A stretch of DNA of 64,000 bases from Pseudomonas sp. GM18 (GTDB lineage Bacteria > Pseudomonadota > Gammaproteobacteria > Pseudomonadales > Pseudomonadaceae): contig NZ_AKJT01000025.1 of the NCBI RefSeq assembly GCF_000282195.1, positions 1 through 64,000 on the forward strand, in the 5' to 3' direction. Below are positions 31,585 through 38,631 of this stretch, piece by piece. The stretch's first letter is position 1, and each line of letters opens with the position of its first letter. The notes beneath the pieces are model-generated. The model worked only from the letters and a program-made list of their open reading frames with translations, was not told the DNA's origin and ran no database searches. The translations under genes and the position numbers were made by a program.

Positions 31585-32266
31585 GGGCACCTCCGAGGGT
31601 GGCGCGCAGCTGTGCAAGAGCGCCTTTGCCAATCTCAGGGGTCACCTTCGCTTCGGCTCTGGCCGGCAACGCCTTAGGCATCGCCTGGAGCGGCAAACCA
31701 GCCAGCAACCGACGAATGGTGATGGTGTAATTGCGTTCGAACAGTTTCAGACTGAGGATAGTGTCGAGCTTGTTCAGACTTTCGAACCCACACTCCTTGG
31801 CCGTATGCCAAACCGCGTCATGCGACCACTTGCCCTGCCCAGCCATGCCTGGGTGAGCGTTGCGGCAGGCCTCCCGGTGCGCAGCGGCGAGTGGCGGTAA
31901 ACCCAGCATTTCCGGGGTTGGTTTGCACCACTCGATGAACTGGCCCGGGCTTGGGATGAAGTCGCCGGGTTGCTTGCGCACCTGAGCCATACCGAAATCA
32001 ATCTGGCCCTGCGTGCACACCCCTTCTTCGAGGAACGCCTGCAACCATTGGCGCTTCGAAGCCTGATAGGTCTCCTTATCCGGCCACGCCTGGCGCCACG
32101 CCGAACGTATCGAACGGAGTTCCTTGAACAGACCGTTGATGGCCGCCACCATCGTGTTGCGGGCTTCGTCGGCCTGGGTTTGGCGAGGGTTATCACCGGC
32201 AGCGAGAAACTCACCGACCTGGGCATCAGCCCAGAGCCCCTGAGCAATCACGGAAACGTTTTTCAT
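31577..32266 (-). CDS. Replication protein P-like (helicase loader)
   Basis: This 229-residue protein has a lambda P-like order: INGLFKELRSIRSAWRQAWPD, GMAQVRKQPGDFIPSPGQFIEWCKP and TAKECGF. It is expected to bring the host DnaB helicase to the origin. It starts one base into the stop codon of the DnaT-like gene (TGATG), as O and P are coupled in lambda. ATG 32266 is chosen over 32290 for this reason. Confidence 0.85.
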   Translation of the reverse strand: MKNVSVIAQGLWADAQVGEFLAAGDNPRQTQADEARNTMVAAINGLFKELRSIRSAWRQAWPDKETYQASKRQWLQAFLEEGVCTQGQIDFGMAQVRKQPGDFIPSPGQFIEWCKPTPEMLGLPPLAAAHREACRNAHPGMAGQGKWSHDAVWHTAKECGFESLNKLDTILSLKLFERNYTITIRRLLAGLPLQAMPKALPARAEAKVTPEIGKGALAQLRATLGGARG

Positions 32267-33015
32267 CAGGATTGCCCCCCGGTCAGCCATTCAACAGAAT
32301 CATCGTCATAGTCTTGACCGGGCGGTCCCTTCTGACGGAATGGGGTGACGTTCGACGCAGCCGCCCGCACCTTGTCGTTGTTGACCCACTTGACCAGCAT
32401 GCTCACCCACTCGGCCTGGGTATTGGTTTGGCCCTTGGGTTCGTAGTGACCGGTGAATGCCTTGATCACGGCTTCGGTGAACAGGTCGAGACTGAGCCCC
32501 CGGTGGAGCGCATAGGTTTCCAACAGGGTCTGGTCAGGCACCCAATCGAGGGTCATTTCGCTGGGCATGCGAGGATCGACAGGCTCATGCGCAGAGAGAG
32601 GTTCTTTATTCTTCTCTAAATCTTCTTTAGGTAACGCACCGCTAACGTTCGCAGCGTTACTTTTACCATTGACGGCCTTGTGGTTTGCCACTCGCTTTGC
32701 CGTGAGAAGCCTGTTTTTAGCGGTCTTGCCGTTGTGACGGTCGAAATGCGGCAGACTGATCACACCATCAGACTCAATCATCCAGGCCACCGATTTCATG
32801 TGATCACAAAAACCGCTAACACCAACGAGACGATCCAGTAACTTTTTACTAACGCTCGGAGCGTTACCTGTTTCAGTTTGCTGATCGAACCAGCCCCACA
32901 CACGCATCAACTTTCCAACGACCGCATCAGGGTCGATGTCGGCCAGGTCCGCGATCTGGCAGACCTCGGGCTTGTCCAGGGTGGTGAGTTCGAATTTTAT
33001 CCAGTCGCCGGCCAT
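32266..33015 (-). CDS. Replication initiator with DnaT-like C-terminal domain
   Basis: This 249-residue protein starts MAGDWIKFELTTLDKPEVCQIAD (phage replisome-organiser N-terminus, winged helix), has a low-complexity linker (NGKTAKNRLL... SAHEPVDPR), and ends in a DnaT DNA-binding-like domain, TLDWVPDQTLLETYALHRG with EAVIKAFTGHYEPKGQTNTQAEW. It would bind the origin and recruit P and DnaB. The gene contains two 19-bp imperfect palindromic repeats, a candidate origin as in lambda O. Confidence 0.85.
   Translation of the reverse strand: MAGDWIKFELTTLDKPEVCQIADLADIDPDAVVGKLMRVWGWFDQQTETGNAPSVSKKLLDRLVGVSGFCDHMKSVAWMIESDGVISLPHFDRHNGKTAKNRLLTAKRVANHKAVNGKSNAANVSGALPKEDLEKNKEPLSAHEPVDPRMPSEMTLDWVPDQTLLETYALHRGLSLDLFTEAVIKAFTGHYEPKGQTNTQAEWVSMLVKWVNNDKVRAAASNVTPFRQKGPPGQDYDDDSVEWLTGGQS
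32602..32867. promoter_or_regulatory. Candidate phage replication origin inside the initiator gene
   Basis: ctaacgttcgcagcgttac (32642-32660) and ctaacgctcggagcgttac (32849-32867) match at 17 of 19 bases and are each imperfect palindromes. A half-site gtaacgc lies at 32631-32637, next to an AT-rich run (32602-32631) that could melt. Iterons inside an O-type gene plus an AT-rich block is the lambda ori plan. Confidence 0.5.
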
Positions 33016-33719
33016 TACGCGGCCTCCTGCAGAAGTTCAGCAAGGCGGATAAGGCCTTTTGGGGTGACCATGGGATCGAAGGCAGCGCGCTCGATGCCGG
33101 TTTCAGGATCTGGCTTGAGTGCTGTGACCTTGTGCGTCATATGGCCGGAGGTGATGCGCGGCTGATAGGCGACCCAGCGCTTACAGCCGTGTCGGCGGAA
33201 GATCCACCGGTGCTGCTCCAGCCAAGCGAACAGCCGTGCCGGTTGCATGCCAAGCTGCTTGGCGGCGTCGGTGATACAGATGGCGCCGCCGGCTGCGGCA
33301 AGCCGGTTGATGGCGGCCACCTTCGGCGCCTGCTTCGAGATGACGCGCTGCAACTCCCCGTTCTGGTCTGCCAGGTCGGCAGCCAAACGAAGAGCTTCAG
33401 GCAAAGTCTGCGGAATCGTGACAACCTGTCGTGACACGTTTTCTAGCTCACTCAAACGTGTCACGACACGATGGCGAAGCGGGATGCTGTAGCCGGTCAG
33501 CAGGGTTTCAGTCAGGATGCGATCAAGGTGAAATTCGGCGGTGTACCCCCGCCCATCCTTGACCTCCTGGAGATGGCGCAAATCTGCGCCATCGTCTGCC
33601 AGTGCCTTGCACATCACACGGATGTCACGAATGACGTCCTTGTGCTGCTTGCCGGTAAGTTCGGCAATCTCCCGACTCGACATGGTGACCGTATTGCTTG
33701 GAGCGACGATCGTGTTCAT
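33015..33719 (-). CDS. Rha-family regulator with C-terminal antirepressor domain
   Basis: This 234-residue protein has the Rha N-terminus (MSSREIAELTGKQHKDVIRDIRVM... GYTAEFHLDRILTETLLTGY) and a KilA-C-type C-terminus (INRLAAAGGAICITDAAKQLGMQPARLFAWLEQHRWIFRR). Such fusions act as phage regulators or antirepressors. It lies in the PR operon between small early genes and replication genes. Confidence 0.88.
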   Translation of the reverse strand: MNTIVAPSNTVTMSSREIAELTGKQHKDVIRDIRVMCKALADDGADLRHLQEVKDGRGYTAEFHLDRILTETLLTGYSIPLRHRVVTRLSELENVSRQVVTIPQTLPEALRLAADLADQNGELQRVISKQAPKVAAINRLAAAGGAICITDAAKQLGMQPARLFAWLEQHRWIFRRHGCKRWVAYQPRITSGHMTHKVTALKPDPETGIERAAFDPMVTPKGLIRLAELLQEAA

Positions 33720-33974
33720 AATGGCCCCTCAACTGTTGTACGTTTTAAAGAAGCCGGTCTAGCCACCGGCTTTTTTGTGCCTGTCATTTGAGTACTGGAT
33801 GAATCAACAGCCATTCCAGTGCACTACCCCAACTCCCCGCTAAATCCGATACTTGTTTCATCAGCTCGACCAGGGACGAACCCATGACCTTCTTTTCTTT
33901 TTGGCCCCTTATTAGGTGCCAACCCCGCTTGGCCCAATCGCTGCTGCGCTGGCCCCTAATAAGGGGCCGGACCG
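33720..33974. other. Non-coding interval with inverted repeats
   Basis: About 255 bp with no convincing gene. It has the terminator at 33753 and two related palindromes, 33903-33920 and a perfect 18-bp one at 33951-33968 (ggcccct-aata-aggggcc), which are near inverted copies of each other. Confidence 0.6.
33753..33776 (+). terminator. Hairpin upstream of the Rha gene
   Basis: gccggt-ctagcc-accggc is followed on the plus strand by six T; on the minus strand a weaker TTCTTT tail follows. It may act as a tR1-like terminator on PR transcripts or a stop for opposing transcripts. Confidence 0.55.
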
Positions 33975-34226
33975 TTACCTCACGGGGAAAATCGAAACCA
34001 CGTTTTCTGCCTGCGCCACTTGTGCGCAGTGAGCCGAGAGACGGTTCCGCAAGGTGGCTTTATCTGCTGCGAGGCGAGCAGCACTGCGCCGCTCGACCGC
34101 TCGCTCTGTCATCTGCAGGATTCGATCAGCCAACTGATCCATGCCGATACCGACCTCGTCAGCCCAGCGCTCAAGCTCGTCCTTCTCGTCCTGCGTGTAC
34201 TGCCCTGCTTCGGGTATTGCAGACAT
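33975..34226 (-). CDS. Small helical phage protein, unknown
   Basis: This 83-residue protein, MSAIPEAGQYTQDEKDELER, is acidic then basic and likely all helical. ATG 34226 has GGAGG six bases upstream. It is in the PR operon between the Rha and duplicated-motif genes. Confidence 0.6.
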   Translation of the reverse strand: MSAIPEAGQYTQDEKDELERWADEVGIGMDQLADRILQMTERAVERRSAARLAADKATLRNRLSAHCAQVAQAENVVSIFPVR

Positions 34227-34248
34227 TGGTGCCTCCTCCATGGCCTGC

Positions 34249-34602
34249 TCAGGCGCTAAGTTTTCTGTCGTTAACCTGGGAAATCGCGTCCTGCTCTCGC
34301 CTGGCTTTCAAGGCCGCTCGGATGAGGTCGCGAACTAGCGCACCAGGCTGAATTTTCAGCTCGCGGGCCAGTTCGCCCAGCGCTGGGAAGCCGTCCAGTT
34401 CGTCCGACTCACCGTCATCTACCAATGGGAAGTACCCGTAATCCTCCTTGAACCGCAAAGCCGCCAAGGTGAGTTCACGAACCAAGGCGCCCGGCTGAAT
34501 CTCACGCGCTAACGCTTCCACCTCAAGAGCGGCGTAAGCGGCGTCATTGAGGCGCGACTTCAGCTGATGGGTGTTGCGATGCGTCTTGTTTTTGTAGGCC
34601 AT
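34249..34602 (-). CDS. Small protein with duplicated helix motif
   Basis: This 117-residue protein carries two copies of a segment: LAREIQPGALVRELTLAALR near residue 32 and LKIQPGALVRDLIRAALK near residue 83. The spacing and basic N-terminus (MAYKNKTHRNTHQLKSRL) suggest two DNA-binding units on one chain, for example ribbon-helix-helix-like, but I cannot confirm the fold. It lies just downstream of Cro in the PR operon. Confidence 0.65.
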   Translation of the reverse strand: MAYKNKTHRNTHQLKSRLNDAAYAALEVEALAREIQPGALVRELTLAALRFKEDYGYFPLVDDGESDELDGFPALGELARELKIQPGALVRDLIRAALKARREQDAISQVNDRKLSA

Positions 34603-34637
34603 TGGTTCACTTCCGGGGTCGGTGTGACAGGGCTGGG

Positions 34638-34844
34638 TTAGGCGGCTGATTTCTTTGGGGTGGTCTGCGCCGGGAAGGACTTGAGCTCGTGCGCTTCAAA
34701 AGTCCCGTCCTGATTGCAGGTGACGGAAATATTTCGCTCGGCTGCGATGGCCTTGCTGATTGCTGCAGGGCTGACCCCAAGAGCCTTGGCCGCAAAGGCC
34801 TGCCCTTTCATAGCAACCAGCTCTGTAAGTGGGATCTGCTTCAT
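34638..34844 (-). CDS. cro: Cro-like repressor
   Basis: This 68-residue protein has helix-turn-helix FAAKALGVSPAAISKAIAAERNI followed by a beta ribbon VTCNQDGTFEAHELKSFP, matching lambda Cro in order and length. It is the first gene from PR and faces CI across the operators. It should repress cI transcription and drive lytic growth. Confidence 0.92.
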   Translation of the reverse strand: MKQIPLTELVAMKGQAFAAKALGVSPAAISKAIAAERNISVTCNQDGTFEAHELKSFPAQTTPKKSAA

Positions 34845-34851
34845 TCTGGAA

Positions 34852-34875
34852 ATCTCGAATGGCTGTTTTCGAGAT
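34852..34875 (-). other. Inverted repeat in the cro leader
   Basis: A perfect 8-bp stem atctcgaa/ttcgagat has an 8-base loop and lies between the PR start and cro. It may be an RNA hairpin in the leader or a protein site; it has no U-tract. Confidence 0.5.
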
Positions 34876-34877
34876 CA

Positions 34878-34906
34878 ATATTAACCGCCGGTTAGCCTTC
34901 TAGCAA
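34878..34906 (-). promoter_or_regulatory. PR promoter
   Basis: On the minus strand TTGCTA (34906-34901), 17 bp, then TAATAT (34883-34878). The first operator overlaps the -10 and spacer, so CI binding would block it. Confidence 0.8.
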
Positions 34907-34944
34907 TACCGCCGGTTGCCGCAAATAAATTAACCAACGGTTAA
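34881..34944. promoter_or_regulatory. Right operator, three sites
   Basis: Three pseudo-palindromes are centred at 34888 (ttaaccgccggttag), 34912 (taccgccggtt) and 34937 (ttaaccaacggttaa), spaced 24 and 25 bp. Tripartite spacing is as in lambda OR. The site nearest cI covers the probable cI promoter. Confidence 0.85.
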
Positions 34945-34953
34945 ATTTCACGG

Positions 34954-35820
34954 ATGAGTAAAAAGAAAGAACTATCCCCAGAGTTAAAAGCTGAGTGCGA
35001 TGCCGCAAAGGCGCTTTTCGTATCGAAAAAGAACGCCCTCGGTCTCACTCAAGCAAGCCTTGCAGAAGCTGCTGATATCTCTACTGCCGCTGTCGCGATG
35101 TACCTGAACGGCACCAATCCGCTGAATGTGAAGTTTGCAGCCGTGTTGTCGCGCCTACTTGACGTACCTATTGAGAGATTCAGCAAGAGGCTGGCGACTG
35201 AAATCAGCGGGCTTACAAGCGCTGCGGAGCAAATGAGCGCTTCATCAGAGAGCGCGTCTGCTGCAGACATGGTTCGTCAAATGCTTGCGAGGCAGGGGAA
35301 GGGGCTTTCAGCTGAAGCTCGAAGCCGCCTTCTCGCTGCCGCCGAGGAGCCAAGCAACGTCATAACCGCAGACTTCTCCCGCCCCGGTCAGGTTGGAGAC
35401 GAGGTGTGGATCGCTCACTACGACATCCGAGCTGCAATGGGTGGCGGGCAGATCGCTGCCGATTACCCAGAGATGTTTCAGGACGTCCGGGTAAGCCCAA
35501 AGCATCTGCGCGAGCTGGGCGTAGACTTTGAAGAGCACTTCCATTTGAAGATGGTCACCGGCTGGGGCCAGTCGATGGAACCGACGATTAAACACCGCGA
35601 TCCGCTGATCGTCGACGTGCACATTCGCGAGTTCGTCGGTGACGGAATCTATCTATTTTCGTGGGACGACCATATCTATATCAAGCGTCTGCAGGTTGCC
35701 GATGAAGATCACTTTGAGATGATCTCCGACAACACTCGGCACAAAGATCGGATGATTCGCCGAGATATGACCTTTATTCAGGCGCGCGTACTGCTGGTGT
35801 GGAATGCTCACCTGGTGTGA
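34954..35820 (+). CDS. cI: CI-type repressor (HTH plus S24 peptidase domain)
   Basis: This 288-residue protein has an HTH near residues 30-55 (LTQASLAEAADISTAAVAMYLNG), an Ala/Ser-rich linker (about 85-130), and a C-terminal S24 domain with GWGQSMEPTI (Ser nucleophile) and IYIKRLQV (Lys). A canonical Ala-Gly or Cys-Gly cleavage pair is not obvious (DIRAAMGGGQ is nearest). ATG 34954 has no Shine-Dalgarno and lies close behind the last operator, so the mRNA may be nearly leaderless as for lambda PRM. A small gene overlaps its stop. Confidence 0.9.
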   Translation: MSKKKELSPELKAECDAAKALFVSKKNALGLTQASLAEAADISTAAVAMYLNGTNPLNVKFAAVLSRLLDVPIERFSKRLATEISGLTSAAEQMSASSESASAADMVRQMLARQGKGLSAEARSRLLAAAEEPSNVITADFSRPGQVGDEVWIAHYDIRAAMGGGQIAADYPEMFQDVRVSPKHLRELGVDFEEHFHLKMVTGWGQSMEPTIKHRDPLIVDVHIREFVGDGIYLFSWDDHIYIKRLQVADEDHFEMISDNTRHKDRMIRRDMTFIQARVLLVWNAHLV

Positions 35821-35978
35821 AAGGGTCCGCCATTCTCTACATCTCAGGCAAAAACGACAGTGCTATATCTATCCGCTATGACATAGAGACCGCCAAGGGA
35901 AAGGTCTATGTGAAGCCAGTGGAGCCAGACGCAGCACAATTATCCGTTATGCGGTTCGGAATGAATGATTTCGGATAA
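35817..35978 (+). CDS. 53-codon gene coupled to cI
   Basis: A GTG start overlaps the cI stop by 4 bases (GTGA). The frame runs 53 codons to TAA at 35976-35978, only 18 bp before a strong terminator. The product begins KGSAILYISGKNDSAISIRY and continues with DIETAKGKVYVKPVEPDAA, with beta-strand-like alternation. The gene exactly fills the space between cI and the terminator, so it should be expressed in the lysogen. It has no recognised family. Confidence 0.7.
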   Translation: MKGSAILYISGKNDSAISIRYDIETAKGKVYVKPVEPDAAQLSVMRFGMNDFG

Positions 35979-35996
35979 ATCGACACTAATGCCCGT

Positions 35997-36020
35997 AGCC
36001 CGCTACTGAGCGGGCTTTTT
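35997..36020 (+). terminator. Terminator of the cI operon
   Basis: agcccgct-actg-agcgggct (8-bp stem) is followed by TTTTT on the plus strand. It separates the cI operon from the convergent gene at 36028. Confidence 0.9.
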
Positions 36021-36027
36021 GGGGTCT

Positions 36028-36345
36028 TCAGAAAGGAGCCAGCTCTTCCTCTATTAGTGTCTCTTCCGCCCCTAATGGGTGGTCCTCTTCGGCGCTCGCC
36101 TCCCACTTAAGCGTCACCGACTCGTCATCGTTGAAGATCATGTCGATGCCGTCTGTTTCGGATAACAAGCCCATCACTTCCTCCCACTCCCGATCACCGT
36201 CCGTGTCCAGGCGGTGGATCGTCACCCAGCGCTGAACCTGCGCCACAGGGTGATTAATCATCGACGAGACGCGCAGGCCAAGCCTCTCAATTCCGCTGAT
36301 TTCCTGCCGCTCTACTGGTTTTGCTTGCTTCTTCGCCTTTGCCAT
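36028..36345 (-). CDS. Hypothetical protein beside the left operator
   Basis: This 105-residue protein starts MAKAKKQAKPVERQEISGIE and is acidic at its end (ETDGIDMIFNDDES... EETLIEEELAPF). GGAGG precedes ATG 36345. It is transcribed toward cI from the operator region at 36415-36453, the place where lambda carries rex-like accessory genes. Its expression may therefore respond to CI. Its function is unknown. Confidence 0.65.
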   Translation of the reverse strand: MAKAKKQAKPVERQEISGIERLGLRVSSMINHPVAQVQRWVTIHRLDTDGDREWEEVMGLLSETDGIDMIFNDDESVTLKWEASAEEDHPLGAEETLIEEELAPF

Positions 36346-36414
36346 TCTCGCCTCCAAACACTGTATATGCATCCAGTTTTAGCCGAAGCATACGCCATCG
36401 TCACAAAAAATAAA

Positions 36415-36453
36415 TTAACCGGCGGTGTTGACTATAGATAAACCGCCGGTTAA
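36415..36453. promoter_or_regulatory. Left operator, two sites
   Basis: ttaaccggcggtg (centre 36422) and aaaccgccggttaa (centre 36446) share the core of the right operator and lie 24 bp apart. They flank the early plus-strand promoter. Confidence 0.82.
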
Positions 36454-36456
36454 CTT
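36428..36456 (+). promoter_or_regulatory. Early plus-strand promoter (PL-like)
   Basis: TTGACT, 17 bp, TAACTT. The second operator fills the spacer, so CI would repress it. It would drive the LuxR-like gene, the DGR and genes up to the integrase. Confidence 0.65.
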
Positions 36457-36765
36457 TAGCTCCATCGCAACCGGCACCCAATCAGGGGCCAGCTGCGAAA
36501 GGTCGAGAGGCCTGCCGCTCTTTAACAGTCAGCGCAACAAACAACAGACCGCATTGCCTCTACCGGCGACCGGCGAGTAGACAGGCCCGAAAGCCTGCCA
36601 ACGACAGGAACAACCTGGACGGCTGCTCGATGGTGAAACGCCAAAACCGTGTGAATGACCCGGCAAGCAATGCGCCCCGCCCCTCCGGCGGCAATAGGAC
36701 GGAAAGTTTCACTGATGCACCTGGTTGTCCGGGTGCATTGGGAAATCAACCGAGAGGTACACAAC
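36457..36765 (+). other. Untranslated early leader
   Basis: About 310 bp between promoter and first gene with no good ORF. It contains the boxA-like site, the boxB-like hairpin and a leader hairpin (36716-36737) that is repeated before the next gene. Confidence 0.6.
36516..36527 (+). promoter_or_regulatory. boxA-like antitermination element in the early leader
   Basis: cgctctttaaca matches the boxA core of rrn and lambda nut sites. A hairpin caggc-ccgaaa-gcctg follows at 36582-36597 as a boxB-like candidate. No N-like protein was identified. Confidence 0.55.
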
Positions 36766-37071
36766 ATGGAATCAACCATTAAAAGCGGCACATGGATCGG
36801 CCATCTCGGCCGAGGCCTAGCACGCCGTGAGCTTCAGTTTCTGCTTTCAGTAGCCCAGGGACTGACAGCTAAACAGATCGCACGGTCCTTCGATGTAGAG
36901 CCGGGAACGGTGGTCAAGCGGATTTCCAATGCGATGTTCAAGTTGGGCGTCCACCGCCAAACCGCGCTGGTAGCCGAAGCGATGCGCCGGGAAATAATCG
37001 TTGGACTGGCTGAATTCCCGAGTCCTCAAGGCCCAACTGGGGAATCTACTGATGGTGTTTTTATCGCGTAA
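36766..37071 (+). CDS. LuxR-type HTH protein
   Basis: This 101-residue protein has LARRELQFLLSVAQGLTAKQIARSFDVEPGTVVKRISNAMFKLGV, a complete GerE/LuxR HTH near residues 17-62, with no sensor domain. ATG 36766 follows GAGAGG. As the first gene of the early operon it is a candidate regulator of the genes behind it or of the host. Confidence 0.82.
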   Translation: MESTIKSGTWIGHLGRGLARRELQFLLSVAQGLTAKQIARSFDVEPGTVVKRISNAMFKLGVHRQTALVAEAMRREIIVGLAEFPSPQGPTGESTDGVFIA

Positions 37072-37143
37072 ACGACGGCAAAGCATCACTGCTACACCTT
37101 GGCGACAGGGTGTATTGGGATGACAACCCGACAAGGACCCACC

Positions 37144-37623
37144 ATGAACACAGCACAGAACATCCAGCCACCAGTACTTGGCGAAGTTTGGCCAGGCCAA
37201 GGGGGAATCTACGCAGGCTTAATGCCGGCTCGTGCCGGCGCTCCGAGCTACCACATGGTTATCCCAGCGGATGACATCGGTCGCTTCGAGTGGGGTCAAT
37301 ACGGCGATGAGGCGCCAGCCACCAGCCTGATTGATGGAAGGGCAAACACTGCCGCGCTGATCGAATCCGGTGGTGATTATCCAGCCGCAAAAGCAGCAGC
37401 AGCGTATACCGCGGACGGACATGCCGACTTTTACCTGCCAGCCGCTGCTGAGCTATACGAAATCTGGCTGAACCTCAACGGAAAAATTGAGGGTTGGGCT
37501 TGGTCGAGTTCGCAGCGCTCCGCCGACTTCGCATTCGGCATGCTCTTCGGTGTTGGCGGTCAGGGCAGCTTCGGCAAGGGCGGCGAGCTCCGCGTCCGCC
37601 CCGTCCGCAGATTCCCTATTTAA
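37144..37623 (+). CDS. DGR target protein 1 (C-type-lectin-like, variable C-terminus)
   Basis: This 159-residue protein has EVWPGQGGIYAGLMPARAG, DIGRFEWGQYGDEAPATS, ADGHADFYLPAAAELYEIW, and a C-terminal WSSSQRSADFAFGMLFG... ELRVRPVRRF. The last part is encoded by variable repeat 1 (37510-37614). The fold matches DUF1566/Lcl-type C-type lectin domains diversified by DGRs. There is no signal peptide. AAGGA lies six bases before ATG 37144. It is paralogous to the target at 38955. The binding partner is unknown. Confidence 0.85.
   Translation: MNTAQNIQPPVLGEVWPGQGGIYAGLMPARAGAPSYHMVIPADDIGRFEWGQYGDEAPATSLIDGRANTAALIESGGDYPAAKAAAAYTADGHADFYLPAAAELYEIWLNLNGKIEGWAWSSSQRSADFAFGMLFGVGGQGSFGKGGELRVRPVRRFPI
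37510..37614 (+). repeat. DGR variable repeat 1 (VR1)
   Basis: This 105-bp sequence aligns without gaps to the template repeat at 40819-40923. It differs at 21 sites, all adenine in the template. The 3' 30 bp, including the GC-rich tract ctccgcgtccgccccgtccg, are identical. Confidence 0.92.
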
Positions 37624-37966
37624 TCCTTCATTTATTGCTCTTTGTGGGTGAATCGCGGGGCTTCTCAGGTACGAGAGGCCAGGCCTGATACGTGCCGGGC
37701 AGTGCCGGCCACCTGCAGCGTAACCAACCATCAGGGTGTGCCTGACAGTTCAACTCAGCACGGAGGATTGGCAGCCATGTAAACGACAGCTACCTACCCG
37801 GCCCTCATGGCTCAGTAGGCTTTTCACGTAAGGGGTAAAAGCCCGGTTCCGATCGGGCTTTTTTACGCCAGCCTTTATCCGTCAGCACTCTCCCCTGCGC
37901 CCAACGGCAACCAGCAGGCGGCCCGAGTGCTGACGGATACACGCAACCCACCCCGAGGAATCAGCC
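37624..37966. other. Gap after target 1: hairpins, start-stop codon pair, terminator
   Basis: No gene is visible. It holds an 8-bp stem hairpin at 37659-37680, a GGAGG (37762-37766) followed by ATG TAA (37777-37782), and a terminator at 37838-37864. Confidence 0.6.
37838..37864 (+). terminator. Terminator downstream of DGR target 1
   Basis: agcccg-gttccgat-cgggct is followed by six T on the plus strand. Antitermination would be needed to reach the later genes. Confidence 0.8.
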
Positions 37967-38239
37967 ATGCAATCACTCATGCAGCAGCGCGTTGACGGGC
38001 TTCAGGCTCTGCGTCTTCGCGCAATTATCGCAACGTCCGAGTTCTACTCCCTGATCGGTAAGGAAGAGCCTGTGCAGAAGGTGCGCTTCCAGGTGAAGAC
38101 TGTCGGTTCGAAGGCGTACCACATTGTCGACCTCGTCACCGGCAAGACCCGGGGCTTCCGCTTCGAATACGCATCAGCCGTCGACTACGCCAAGCAGCTC
38201 GAGGATAAGGCCAACCGCCTTCCCGGAGGTGCTCAGTGA
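37967..38239 (+). CDS. Hypothetical early phage protein
   Basis: This 90-residue protein has RFQVKTVGSKAYHIVDLVTG and a basic helical end. It starts MQSLMQQRVDGLQALRLRAI and is preceded by GAGG. It overlaps the next gene by 4 bp. Function unknown. Confidence 0.65.
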   Translation: MQSLMQQRVDGLQALRLRAIIATSEFYSLIGKEEPVQKVRFQVKTVGSKAYHIVDLVTGKTRGFRFEYASAVDYAKQLEDKANRLPGGAQ

Positions 38240-38550
38240 TCGGCACACCAATGCCCAACCCGCGAGATTCGATCATTGCGAACCTGAACCAGCAATTGGA
38301 TCAGTACTTCGGCTCTGGCCGGTCAGTACAGGAGATCGCCCCTGGCGTCAGCGGTGAGAGGGAGGCCATGTTCGGCAGTTCCCATAGAAACAAGCTGCGG
38401 GCAGAGCGCGACAAACTCGCGCCGCGACTAAAGCAACTGGCCGACGCCGGCAAAACAGTCATCGAGGCGGCGAAAGAGATGGGTATGGAATCGAAGCGCG
38501 CAAGGGCGATCGCCCGGGAAAACAACATCAAGTTTCCGGGGCCGCCGTGA
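38236..38550 (+). CDS. Hypothetical early phage protein, GTG start
   Basis: This 104-residue protein begins at GTG 38236, with GGAGGT five bases before it and a GTGA overlap with the preceding stop. The C-terminal AGKTVIEAAKEMGMESKRARAIARENNI looks like a helix-turn-helix. Function unknown. Confidence 0.65.
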   Translation: MIGTPMPNPRDSIIANLNQQLDQYFGSGRSVQEIAPGVSGEREAMFGSSHRNKLRAERDKLAPRLKQLADAGKTVIEAAKEMGMESKRARAIARENNIKFPGPP

Positions 38551-38631
38551 GACGCATCAGCAACCAGGTGCGCCAGCGCCGACGACAAACATGGCTGGAC
38601 ATTCCGGCCCACGGAATTGAAGAGGCAGGCC

